Source of the DNA: a virus
IMG/VR virus record: IMGVR_UViG_3300024265_000136
Coordinates: 1 to 37,356 of that record
DNA length: 37,356 nt
Reading direction: 5' to 3' (one strand)
Below the pieces are notes generated by a model. The model was given only the letters and a program-made list of their open reading frames with translations. It searched no databases and was not told the origin of the DNA. Positions 14,645 through 20,783 of the stretch are shown one piece after another; positions within the stretch are counted from its first letter, which is position 1; every line of letters begins with the position of its first letter. The translations under genes were made by a program, and so were the position numbers.

Positions 14645-15075
14645 GTAATGCAACAGCTCGGCGAGGTTCCTCCTTGTCCCAGCCGAGCGATTTAATATGC
14701 CGATATAGCTCAATTGGTAGAGCAGTAGTTCGGGTTCAATTCCTGATATCGGCTAAACCCTTCGGGGATAAATTGTGTTGGCTTTTATGGTGCAAACGAA
14801 AGCCAACAAGTTGCGGACACGCACAATTTCTGCAACCGAGCCAGTGGAAGGCTGGCACTTTACAGAGTATTCCATTTTTGAAGCCCGTGCCGAGGACAGC
14901 GATGGGGTAAGGGTGGGTGATCATAAATTATAGGCCCACAGAGCACGGGCAATTTAAAGGTAAAATCCCGGTTATGATCTTTGATCCTCTGTCCGGGTAA
15001 GATAATAAAGGGGCGGGCGTTACAACTCTCCCAGGTTTTGCGCCTGCTCCGATTTAAAACAAGGAATGGAGGAGA
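14645..15075 (+). ncRNA. Hairpin-rich non-coding region, candidate structured RNA
   Basis: The 430 nt between two well-marked genes hold no gene with a ribosome site. Perfect or near-perfect stems are: GCTCGGC/GCCGAGC (14656 and 14682); the tRNA-like fold (14699-14754); CCC-TTCG-GGG (14758); an outer stem AAATTGTG/CACAATTT (14770 and 14822) enclosing GTTGGCTTT/AAAGCCAAC (14777 and 14799) and TGCG-GACA-CGCA; GCCAG/CTGGC (14840 and 14852); GCCCGTGC/GCACGGGC (14883 and 14943); and CCCGG/CCGGG. The three-way junction is especially regular. It may be one large ncRNA processed next to the tRNA-like element. I cannot match it to a known class. Confidence 0.5.
14699..14754 (+). tRNA. tRNA-Thr-like gene lacking the whole anticodon arm
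   Basis: The acceptor stem GCCGATA/TATCGGC is fully paired with discriminator T54. The D arm GCTC-AATTGGTA-GAGC and T arm TCGGG-TTCAATT-CCTGA are canonical. Between base 26 (A14724) and the T stem only GTAGT remains, so the anticodon stem-loop and most of the variable loop are absent and the RNA is 56 nt. The outer sequence resembles bacterial tRNA-Thr. A precise 15-20 nt deletion from a normal tRNA explains it. It cannot decode. Whether it is expressed, aminoacylated or merely decayed is unknown. Confidence 0.65.
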
Positions 15076-15079
15076 AATT

Positions 15080-15319
15080 ATGATCCGATATATGAGTATA
15101 ATTGGCAGCAGTGGCAAAGACGTTGATAAACAAATAGCGCATCTAATAGAAGAACCAATATGGTTTTTAGACAAAAAACCGCTTAATGTACCATACATTA
15201 AACTCGACATTAAAATCGTCGGCAAAGAAGAACGGTTTAAAGAGCAGAGGATAAAACGCCCGCAGCCGCGGACGATTAGCAGTGTGATCAAAAAAATATT
15301 ATTAGGAGGATGGAAGTAA
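15080..15319 (+). CDS. Hypothetical small protein
   Basis: The 79 residues start at 15080 behind GGAGGAG; earlier in-frame codons lie in the structured RNA. An N-terminal strand-helix unit (RYMSIIGSSGKDVDKQIAHLIEEP) is followed by IPW/FLDK and a basic tail (KEQRIKRPQPRTISSVIKKIL). No family recognised. It overlaps the next start by one base (TAATG). Confidence 0.55.
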   Translation: MIRYMSIIGSSGKDVDKQIAHLIEEPIWFLDKKPLNVPYIKLDIKIVGKEERFKEQRIKRPQPRTISSVIKKILLGGWK

Positions 15320-15648
15320 TGGAAATTGACGTAAAGGGCATTTTAGAAAGAAATAAAGAAACGTTAGCTAATCAGATTGAAGCAATTACAAAAGAACAGT
15401 TAAAAGAGGCTTTAGAATATCAGGCTAATGATATTGTAGCAGAGGCGGTTAATGAATTTTTAGAAAAGGAAATCGCACCTACACTATTAAAGCAATTAAA
15501 AGAACAAAAAGCCGTTATTTTAGCCGGGCTTGCTGAAGGTCTGGAAAAGGTAGTTGCTGAATTCGGAAAGGTAATGTTTCAAAAAGCAAAAAAGAACTTG
15601 GCCAATTCTTATGATTTTAAAAAAATAATTCAAACATTATTCGACTGA
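15319..15648 (+). CDS. Hypothetical all-alpha protein
   Basis: The start is taken at ATG 15319, 9 nt after AGGAGG; the ATG at 15310 abuts the ribosome site. The 109 residues are almost entirely amphipathic helix, rich in Glu, Lys, Ala and Leu with no cysteine (ILERNKETLANQIEAITKEQ...LKQLKEQKAVILAGL). It probably forms a coiled-coil oligomer. Function unknown. Confidence 0.6.
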   Translation: MEIDVKGILERNKETLANQIEAITKEQLKEALEYQANDIVAEAVNEFLEKEIAPTLLKQLKEQKAVILAGLAEGLEKVVAEFGKVMFQKAKKNLANSYDFKKIIQTLFD

Positions 15649-15673
15649 TTTAAAATAAATACTGGAGGACAGG

Positions 15674-15844
15674 ATGGGAATTAAAACAATCTTAACATGC
15701 GAAGGCTGCGGGGATACGTTGGAATTAATCGGGCCATACCATGTAGCCAAAGCTGAAATGAAAAAGGCAGGTTGGAAAAATGTCAAAGAAGGCGATAACT
15801 GGATTATTAAATGTCCGAGGTGTCTTAACAGCGGGGGGAAATGA
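15674..15844 (+). CDS. Small zinc-ribbon protein
   Basis: The 56 residues have GGAGGACAGG upstream. LTCEGCGDTLEL near the N-terminus and IKCPRCLN near the C-terminus give two CxxC knuckles around a helix (VAKAEMKKAGWKN), a rubredoxin-like or zinc-ribbon fold. The stop overlaps the next ATG. Confidence 0.6.
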   Translation: MGIKTILTCEGCGDTLELIGPYHVAKAEMKKAGWKNVKEGDNWIIKCPRCLNSGGK

Positions 15845-16074
15845 CCCCACATCTCCAACAACTAATCGCTAAAGTTTTTACTTGGGAAAAAATCGCAACA
15901 GAACGGGGGGATATTACACTCCGGCGTGATCTTTGGCATTTGATCGACACGTTATATGCAGACCTGGCTATTTTCCGTACTCCCGGAGCGATGCAGCGGG
16001 CAGAGAAGCTGTTGGACAAAATGAAGCAAACAGCGGATGTATTGTCAATTAAGAAAGAATTAGGTATAATATAG
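15841..16074 (+). CDS. Hypothetical helical protein
   Basis: The 77 residues are coupled to the previous gene by ATGA. They are largely helical with conserved-looking tryptophans (VFTWEKIATERGDITLRRDLWHLIDTLYADL) and no cysteine. Family unknown. It lies just before the methyltransferase-like gene. Confidence 0.55.
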   Translation: MTPHLQQLIAKVFTWEKIATERGDITLRRDLWHLIDTLYADLAIFRTPGAMQRAEKLLDKMKQTADVLSIKKELGII

Positions 16075-16078
16075 TGTT

Positions 16079-16693
16079 ATGCGAATACTAATAGCGTGCG
16101 AATTTTCGGGAATCGTAAGAGACGCTTTTATAAAAAAAGGACACGATGCAATAAGCTGCGATTTATTACCGACCGAAAAACCAGGCCCGCATTATCAGGG
16201 CGATGTGTTTGATATAATTAATGATGGTTGGGATGTGATGATAGCTTTTCCGCCATGTACGTATTTGAGTTGTGCAGCTAATAGAGTCTGGCATAAACCA
16301 GGGCGTGCTGAAAAAAGAGAAAAAGCATTACAATTTTTCTTATCGCTTTATAATGCTGATATAGAAAAAATCTGTATCGAAAATCCTATGGGTTATGTTA
16401 ATACAGCCTTTCGGAAACCTGATCAAATTATCCATCCATATTATTTTGGTGATAAACATTTAAAAAGAACATGTCTATGGTTAAAAAATCTTTCTCCACT
16501 ATTACATTATAGCGAAAATGAATTATTTAATGATAAAACGCATACTGAAAAACCAGCACCTATTTATATTTCCCCACAAGGCAAAAAAGAATATTATACT
16601 ACTATGGGAAATTTTAAAGGTAATAATCGACAAAAGCAAAGATCAAAAACCTTTCCGGGCATAGCCGCTGCCATGGCAGATCAATGGGGGTAA
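16079..16693 (+). CDS. C5-cytosine DNA methyltransferase-like protein
   Basis: The 204 residues carry SAM-binding motif I as IACEFSGIVRDAF (5-17), motif IV FPPCTYLS with catalytic Cys60, and motif VI IENPMG (100-105). Later is SKTFPGIAAAMADQWG, the motif X-like end. It is shorter than typical C5 MTases (over 300 aa) and has little room for a target-recognition domain, as in many compact phage versions. It likely methylates the phage's own DNA against restriction. It sits in an early operon with a Lar-like gene, which fits an anti-restriction set; the target sequence cannot be read from here. Confidence 0.8.
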   Translation: MRILIACEFSGIVRDAFIKKGHDAISCDLLPTEKPGPHYQGDVFDIINDGWDVMIAFPPCTYLSCAANRVWHKPGRAEKREKALQFFLSLYNADIEKICIENPMGYVNTAFRKPDQIIHPYYFGDKHLKRTCLWLKNLSPLLHYSENELFNDKTHTEKPAPIYISPQGKKEYYTTMGNFKGNNRQKQRSKTFPGIAAAMADQWG

Positions 16694-16696
16694 ATC

Positions 16697-17293
16697 ATGA
16701 AAACCGAATATATTATAATCTTATTTTCTATCCTAATCTTAACCGGTCTCGGGATCCGGGCCGACAGCGAAGCAGATATTAGAGCAACCGCCCGCAGGAT
16801 AGCTGAACTTGAAGAGCAAGTAATAACAAAAGAACAGCAAATCAGGACCTTGAATGATCAATTAAAACCGCCGCCCTATTCACAGCCGATAGAGAAAATT
16901 GTCATATCAAGCGGCACTGGGATACGGGTCAATCCGTTAGGCGGGGGAACTGAGGCATTACATAAAGGCGCTGATATAGCGGGCGAATTAGGCGATCCGG
17001 TTAATGCAGTATTAGCGGGCCGAGTAGTAGAACATTGGCTTCCCCCTGGCTGGCATTATGGAATATTATATCACGGTCACTATGCTATGGGCGGATATAT
17101 CGTAATCAATCACGGGGATGATCTGTTCAGCCTGTACGGCCATTTGAGCAAAACATCAGTACATGAAGGCGATTGGATAGAAGCAGGTCAACAGATCGGA
17201 GAGATGGGATCTACCGGTATGAGCACCGGAGTCCATTTGCATTTTGAAGTGGTTGTCAATCCATTTAAATATTTACAGGAGAGGAGGCGATGA
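16697..17293 (+). CDS. M23-family peptidoglycan endopeptidase with N-terminal anchor
   Basis: The 198 residues begin with a hydrophobic signal or anchor (YIIILFSILILTGLGI, 5-20) and a coiled-coil (about 25-56), then the LytM/M23 domain. Zinc ligands are visible: LHKGAD (His89, Asp93) and HLH (His180, His182), with YGHL (His149) completing the active site. It cuts peptide cross-links of the cell wall. It could be an exported endolysin or a host-wall remodelling enzyme. Its place in the early rightward operon, away from the holin-like gene, is unusual for an endolysin. Confidence 0.85.
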   Translation: MKTEYIIILFSILILTGLGIRADSEADIRATARRIAELEEQVITKEQQIRTLNDQLKPPPYSQPIEKIVISSGTGIRVNPLGGGTEALHKGADIAGELGDPVNAVLAGRVVEHWLPPGWHYGILYHGHYAMGGYIVINHGDDLFSLYGHLSKTSVHEGDWIEAGQQIGEMGSTGMSTGVHLHFEVVVNPFKYLQERRR

Positions 17294-17294
17294 T

Positions 17295-17504
17295 ATGAGA
17301 TGGCCTGATATAAATGAAATCGATGGAGAAACCGAATGTCTTTATGATCTTGTAAATGATGGATGGTCATGGAGTTGGCCCGGCTGGAAATGGATTACGG
17401 AAAAAGTAAATCAATGGTATGGAAATAATCGCTCTATATCAGCAATTACGCAAAAATATTATAAAATATATGAGAAAAAAAGCGCCGACTCATGTCAGCG
17501 CTAA
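17295..17504 (+). CDS. Hypothetical tryptophan-rich small protein
   Basis: The 69 residues start at 17295 after GAGGAGGCGATGAT. The middle is unusually tryptophan-rich (DGWSWSWPGWKWITEKVNQWYG). There is no cysteine apart from two singles, and no membrane helix. It is the last gene of the operon: its 3' end overlaps the stem of the opposing terminator. Unrecognised. Confidence 0.5.
   Translation: MRWPDINEIDGETECLYDLVNDGWSWSWPGWKWITEKVNQWYGNNRSISAITQKYYKIYEKKSADSCQR
17475..17502 (-). terminator. Rho-independent terminator of the leftward early operon
   Basis: On the minus strand, the stem AGCGCTGAC/GTCGGCGCT (9 bp, one G-T pair) with loop ATGA is followed by a run of T. It begins 6 nt after the stop of the 17508-17882 gene. 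The plus strand lacks a T-run here. Confidence 0.8.
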
Positions 17505-17507
17505 TAA

Positions 17508-17882
17508 TCAGCCCGTCTTCCTCGGCCTGCCCGGCGGATTTAATAATTTATATTGCCATATCTGTTCTAATTGCTCGACACTCAACAGATATATCCCCCC
17601 GATTTTCTCAAATCCTAATATCTGACAATAATTCTCTACCCGCCGTTGCTTTACTCCCAGGATGATGGTTGCTGTCCGGGTGTCTATGTAGTCGGGGAAA
17701 TGTGCGGCTGCGAATGCTCCGAAAAAATCATTCTCAGTAATCTTATCCGCATCAAATAATATTCCCACCCATCCGGCCTGTAGTTCGGTTTCTGCCTCTA
17801 CCAGGATCGAATCGCAACCATTGACTATAGTATTAGGCCCTGCCTCTGTTATCTCTCCCTGGTCGATTTTATATAGGGTCAT
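17508..17882 (-). CDS. Hypothetical protein with C-terminal MerR-like helix-turn-helix
   Basis: The 124 residues have an N-terminal acidic region of about 75 residues without recognisable motif. The C-terminus DTRTATIILGVKQRRVENYCQILGFEKIGGIYLLSVEQLEQIW reads as a MerR/excisionase-type winged HTH (helix, turn, helix, wing strand, helix). The final GRPRKTG resembles an AT-hook. It is probably a small DNA-binding regulator. It is the last gene of the leftward early operon and overlaps the upstream gene by 4 nt. Confidence 0.6.
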   Translation of the reverse strand: MTLYKIDQGEITEAGPNTIVNGCDSILVEAETELQAGWVGILFDADKITENDFFGAFAAAHFPDYIDTRTATIILGVKQRRVENYCQILGFEKIGGIYLLSVEQLEQIWQYKLLNPPGRPRKTG

Positions 17883-18091
17883 TCTGCTGCCTCCTTTAAT
17901 TGCCGTCGATAATCTCTACCTGCCCGCCAAGCTGCTGCGGAAAACGTACCCCTTACTATATAGCAGGGTTTAATACCGTCGAAACCCTTCCAGAAATTAC
18001 TGTATAATGTTGCTCCTATCCTGCGTGTACCATCTGGCATTTTAGGCGGATGTGCGAGCAAATGGTCATACATCTTTTTTAGTCTATTCAT
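17879..18091 (-). CDS. Hypothetical small basic protein
   Basis: The start is taken at 18091 (MNRLKKMYDHLLAHPP) where AGGGGGACAAA lies upstream and ATGA overlaps the preceding gene. The 70 residues are aromatic-rich (NFWKGFDGIKPCYIVRG) with a basic helix (WRAGRDYRRQLKEA). Unrecognised. Confidence 0.55.
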   Translation of the reverse strand: MNRLKKMYDHLLAHPPKMPDGTRRIGATLYSNFWKGFDGIKPCYIVRGTFSAAAWRAGRDYRRQLKEAAE

Positions 18092-18243
18092 TTTGTCCCC
18101 CTGACAATTACAGTCCTCAAGCAATTTATACAAATGCCGTTTTTAACATTCTCATGCCTGCATTCACTGCCGAATCTCTTATTACCTTCTTTCAAGGCTA
18201 ATTCATATTCTTGATTAAATGTAATTTTAAAAGGATCGTTCAT
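18088..18243 (-). CDS. Tiny zinc-knuckle protein
   Basis: A 51-residue ORF from ATG 18243 ending in TGA that overlaps the next ATG. It reads MNDPFKITFNQEYELAL..., then ECRHENVKNGICINCLRT, a C-H-C-C set able to bind zinc. It also overlaps the end of the 18227-18547 gene. The coupling and cysteine spacing support it. Confidence 0.5.
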   Translation of the reverse strand: MNDPFKITFNQEYELALKEGNKRFGSECRHENVKNGICINCLRTVIVRGTK

Positions 18244-18547
18244 TCTGTCCCTCACTTAATATTTCCTGGAGTTTTGATTGTTGCTCTATCATTATTTCTG
18301 TAGCTTCTTTAACCAATTCCCGCAGTTCCTTATTTTCTTTTTGTAATTCTATTTCTGCCGTTGTCCTCGGCACCATTATCCCATTATTCAACCGGACAGT
18401 TATCTCACCAGCCCATCGGATAGTGTCGTTAAAATAAATCGCTTGTTCCCTTTCCGTTCCCATTTTTGCCATAAGAGCAGCGCTTTTTATCCCACCGAGT
18501 TTATCCATAATTTCCCTGTAGTCAATTTCCTCTATTTCAATTTTCAT
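18227..18547 (-). CDS. Hypothetical coiled-coil protein
   Basis: The 106 residues have an AGGGGGAATAC ribosome site. The first half is mixed (IEEIDYREIMDKLGGIKSAALMAKMG). The second half is a long coiled coil (TTAEIELQKENKELRELVKEATEIMIEQQSKLQEIL). It is probably an oligomerising early protein of unknown role. Confidence 0.6.
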   Translation of the reverse strand: MKIEIEEIDYREIMDKLGGIKSAALMAKMGTEREQAIYFNDTIRWAGEITVRLNNGIMVPRTTAEIELQKENKELRELVKEATEIMIEQQSKLQEILSEGQNERSF

Positions 18548-18767
18548 GTATTCCCCCTAATATTTTTTCAACTAATTCCTTGCTTTCCTTTAAACCGCAT
18601 TCCCCAGTTGTTTCTAGTGCATATTCCCTGTGCCATTTTATTGCTGCAATTTTAGCCGGAACCCGTGAAGCAAATTGCAAGTGATCAGTATATATCTGCC
18701 TAATCATTTTCTTGGCATATCCCTTTCTATAACCAAGCCATCTAATCTCGATTTTACCTATTTTCAT
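18537..18767 (-). CDS. Hypothetical small basic protein
   Basis: The 76 residues start at 18767, overlapping the upstream stop (ATGA), with AAGGGGAA before it. It opens with a basic strand (KIGKIEIRWLGYRKGYAKKMIRQIYTD), then helices, and ends in KILGGIHEN. No recognised domain. Confidence 0.55.
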   Translation of the reverse strand: MKIGKIEIRWLGYRKGYAKKMIRQIYTDHLQFASRVPAKIAAIKWHREYALETTGECGLKESKELVEKILGGIHEN

Positions 18768-18877
18768 TTCCCCTTCACCTCCTCTTTTTTTTCACATTCT
18801 TTACACATCCCGTGAGTTAATCCCTCACCCTTTTTATGCCCTATCGTTTTACCGCACCAAGCGCAGATTATGAACAT
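18764..18877 (-). CDS. Tiny zinc-finger protein (CxWC...HGMCxxC)
   Basis: The 37 residues have a strong AGGGAGGTAAA ribosome site. MFIICAWCGKTIG then LTHGMCKECEKK gives a four-Cys knuckle in the form seen in small phage and response-regulator-associated zinc peptides (xTHGxCxxC). It overlaps both neighbours by a few bases. Confidence 0.65.
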   Translation of the reverse strand: MFIICAWCGKTIGHKKGEGLTHGMCKECEKKEEVKGK

Positions 18878-19029
18878 TTTACCTCCCTGATTTTAAATAC
18901 TGTTTTTTTCCCGCCGATTTTACACCGATAAATACCAAACGCTTTCAAATTTGCCAAAGCCATAATAGTCAACAAATTTGAAGTATATTGGCAAACATCT
19001 TCTGGTTTGTTTAATATAATTTGTTTCAT
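18868..19029 (-). CDS. Tiny hypothetical protein
   Basis: A 53-residue ORF starting at ATG 19029 behind GAGGGGGACAAGAAG and overlapping the zinc-finger gene at its end. Sequence MKQIILNKPEDVCQYTSNLL... then FGIYRCKIGGKKTVFKIREVK. A strand-helix-strand-strand unit is likely; no family. The good ribosome site is the main support. Confidence 0.5.
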   Translation of the reverse strand: MKQIILNKPEDVCQYTSNLLTIMALANLKAFGIYRCKIGGKKTVFKIREVKCS

Positions 19030-19077
19030 CTTCTTGTCCCCCTCAAAAATATATTCCCCTTACAGGGTATAATCTGC

Positions 19078-19098
19078 CGGGGGATTTGCACCCCCGGT
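19078..19098 (-). promoter_or_regulatory. GC-rich intergenic stem-loop
   Basis: CCGGGGG-ATTTGCA-CCCCCGG is a perfect 7-bp stem in an AT-rich 74-nt gap between two genes of the leftward operon. It has no T-run, so it is not a standard terminator. It may stabilise or process the mRNA or tune expression. Confidence 0.55.
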
Positions 19099-19103
19099 AA
19101 ATA

Positions 19104-19334
19104 CTATTCAGATTTAATTTTTTCTGCGATTCTTGAACACATGCTATCAAATTCATCAATAGTCATAGTGGAATTCATTTCAATTAGAGCGTTGAATCTG
19201 TGCCAATCGTCCGCATCGCCCTGACAATGCATACTCACAATATCATTGAGAATTCCTTCATCCGCATCCTGAGCCAACATTTTTTCAGTAGCCTCATCAA
19301 TCTCATATTCCCCGGTAATCGCTTTAATTAACAT
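19104..19334 (-). CDS. Hypothetical acidic protein
   Basis: The 76 residues have AGGGGGATATT upstream. It is acidic and helical (ITGEYEIDEATEKMLAQDADEGILNDIVSMHCQGDADDWHRF). An acidic small early protein can be a DNA mimic or host-factor inhibitor, but nothing here proves it. It is flanked on both sides by intergenic stem-loops. Confidence 0.55.
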   Translation of the reverse strand: MLIKAITGEYEIDEATEKMLAQDADEGILNDIVSMHCQGDADDWHRFNALIEMNSTMTIDEFDSMCSRIAEKIKSE

Positions 19335-19363
19335 AATATCCCCCTAAACCAATTTTCAACCAG

Positions 19364-19417
19364 GCTAACAGCCCGCCAAACGGCTCTGGTTAGAGAGCCG
19401 TCCAGTAGGATGTTAGC
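19364..19417 (-). promoter_or_regulatory. Nested two-tier stem-loop in the leftward operon
   Basis: The outer arms GCTAACA/TGTTAGC (19364-19370 and 19411-19417) enclose the perfect inner hairpin ACGGCTCT-GGTTAG-AGAGCCGT (19380-19401). It fills the 86-nt gap between the 19672 gene's stop and the next start. There is no T-run. It could be an RNA cis-element or protein-binding site. Confidence 0.6.
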
Positions 19418-19420
19418 TTC

Positions 19421-19672
19421 CTAATTTAGATTAAAAACCGATTCATCACCTTGATCAATTCTATCTCTAATTTCTCTTACTTTATCCATAACATTTTGTG
19501 CAGTATCAGATTTAAGATAGCCCTCATAGATTCTGAAATTCCTCCATCCACGGATGGTTGCTGTAAAGCGGCGATAGGCTTTGTCAATATTACTCTTTGT
19601 TATATTCCGGCTTTCTGTAATAGTCGCATCCGCTATCCATTTGTGACGAGCTAAGATTTGCCATGTTTTCAT
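19421..19672 (-). CDS. Hypothetical small basic protein
   Basis: The start is taken at 19672 (MKTWQILARHKW), right after GGGGGATGGA; the longer in-frame version lacks a ribosome site. The 83 residues open with a strand (WQILARHKWIADATITES) and a basic region (KAYRRFTATIRGWRNFRIYEGYL), then a helix (NVMDKVREIRDRIDQG). Unrecognised. Confidence 0.55.
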   Translation of the reverse strand: MKTWQILARHKWIADATITESRNITKSNIDKAYRRFTATIRGWRNFRIYEGYLKSDTAQNVMDKVREIRDRIDQGDESVFNLN

Positions 19673-19700
19673 TCCATCCCCCTTGTTTAATTTAATCATA

Positions 19701-19880
19701 CTATTGATTTTTATAGACAAAATAGCCATAATGACAAAATTTTATTAAAGACATTTTCTCAAAACTTTCAGCATTTTTAATCTTTCCTTCTTTTTTAAGA
19801 TTATCAACTAAAAATACTTTTCTTTTTTCTACAATTTTTCTGTTAACTCTTTTACCATCTCTTGTATAGAACTTAATCAT
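19701..19880 (-). CDS. Hypothetical protein from a leaderless transcript
   Basis: A 59-residue ORF whose ATG at 19880 coincides with the predicted +1 of the promoter at 19887-19915. It is basic (MIKFYTRDGKRVNRKIVEKRKVFLVDNLKKEGKIKN) with an aromatic end (CHYGYFVYKNQ). No family. Longer in-frame starts lie upstream of the promoter and are rejected. Confidence 0.5.
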   Translation of the reverse strand: MIKFYTRDGKRVNRKIVEKRKVFLVDNLKKEGKIKNAESFEKMSLIKFCHYGYFVYKNQ

Positions 19881-19886
19881 ACTTAT

Positions 19887-19915
19887 ATAATACGGTATAA
19901 CGCATAGTATGTCAA
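19887..19915 (-). promoter_or_regulatory. Strong sigma70-type promoter for the leftward early operon
   Basis: On the minus strand, TTGACA (rc of 19910-19915), exactly 17 nt, TATTAT (rc of 19887-19892). The predicted +1 is 19880, the A of the first ATG. Confidence 0.8.
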
Positions 19916-20391
19916 ACAAAATAAAACGGAAAAACGCATTTTTTTTACGAATTCGGCTTAAATCGGCTAAAAGCACTATACGGATATATAGTAAAACAGC
20001 TTAAATCAACTTAGCTGAATCTATGCCTATCAATCCTATTATAAACCAATTCAAGGCTAAATTCCGTCAAATACGCTCCCACAGGAGCCATGAGGATTGG
20101 CTGTATTGAGTCCGTTTTATCAGTTGATACAAGTATATCACCCCTATTCTGGCTGATTTTAACCCTACATTATTATTATAGATAGGCTATGGAGTTAAAC
20201 AGCACTTATAATATCAGTCATATTTTAACCCTAAAAATGACCCTGTATCATAACTCATAACACCATATATAATTAAAAACCATACGTTTTAACGTTATGT
20301 TTGTCAATACCGATTTTAAGCGGTAAAGAGCCCGTATATCGGCGTTATTTACCCCGTACAGGCGGGATAGTAAAAATAAATAAAAAAAGTA
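19916..20391. promoter_or_regulatory. Divergent intergenic control region
   Basis: There is no convincing gene in about 475 bp between divergent early operons. It contains a repeated TTTTAACCCTA (near 20156 and 20223), related GGCTTAAATC/AGCTTAAATC elements (near 19957 and 20000), the hairpin GCTCC-CACA-GGAGC (20075-20088) and a weak extra minus-strand promoter (TTGACA rc of 20302-20307, TATGGT rc of 20279-20284). It is a likely site of the early/lysogeny switch or an origin, by position. Confidence 0.45.
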
Positions 20392-20420
20392 TTGACATAG
20401 CCTACCGAGTATGATAATAC
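20392..20420 (+). promoter_or_regulatory. Sigma70-type promoter of the replication operon
   Basis: TTGACA (20392-20397), 17 nt, TAATAC (20415-20420) with an extended TG. The inverted repeat AGTAT-GATA-ATACT (20408-20421) covers the -10 and is a candidate operator for the RHH protein encoded next. The predicted +1 is about 20427, 4 nt before the first ATG. Confidence 0.75.
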
Positions 20421-20430
20421 TATATCCATT

Positions 20431-20622
20431 ATGGCAATAATAGATTATTTTGAGATTATCATTAATGATGACAAGCAAAAGCAATATAGATGCAGTGAAC
20501 CACCGATTTTTAAGGATATGGGATTTATCATATTAAAATTAATCGACGGTTCCACACTATATATAAAAACTACAACAGTGGTGTCTATAGAAGAAAAAGC
20601 GGTATTAAGGGAAAAAGAATGA
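20431..20622 (+). CDS. Hypothetical small protein
   Basis: The 63 residues begin about 4 nt after the predicted transcription start, without a ribosome site. It is strand-rich (MAIIDYFEIIINDDKQKQYRC, FIILKLIDGSTLYIKTTTVVSIEE), a possible small beta-barrel or SH3-like fold. The stop overlaps the RHH ATG, so the two are coupled. Confidence 0.55.
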   Translation: MAIIDYFEIIINDDKQKQYRCSEPPIFKDMGFIILKLIDGSTLYIKTTTVVSIEEKAVLREKE

Positions 20623-20783
20623 AAACAAAATTTAGTATTTCTATGGACAGTGAACTATTGAAAGAAATAGACAATCTGGCTAAAACGGAAAACCGTACCC
20701 GGTCGAATATGATTGAACAGCTAATATGGCAGGTGTTAAATCAGCCGATACCGAGCCAGAGCGCAACAGGTGCAAATCTGTAA
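20619..20783 (+). CDS. Ribbon-helix-helix (CopG/Arc-like) regulator
   Basis: The 54 residues read MKTKFSISMDSELLKEIDNLAKTENRTRSNMIEQLIWQVL. A beta-strand, helix, short turn (NRTRS) and helix is the classic RHH pattern. It sits one gene after the promoter whose -10 overlaps an inverted repeat, so autoregulation is likely. The stop shares a base with the next ATG (TAATG). Confidence 0.8.
   Translation: MKTKFSISMDSELLKEIDNLAKTENRTRSNMIEQLIWQVLNQPIPSQSATGANL

Noticed and set aside
14699-14754. Interpretation as a tmRNA tRNA-like domain
   Set aside because: tmRNA has a reduced D arm and a long mRNA-like insert with a tag ORF; here the D arm is complete and no tag reading frame or matching 3' half is seen.
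14620-14910. 96-codon ORF across the tRNA-like/hairpin region, and its antisense ORFs
   Set aside because: It reads through the tRNA-like sequence and several perfect stems, lacks a ribosome site, and has no protein-like composition.
20248-20484. 78-codon minus-strand ORF in the divergent control region
   Set aside because: It overlaps the plus-strand promoter and first gene, with no ribosome site and skewed composition.
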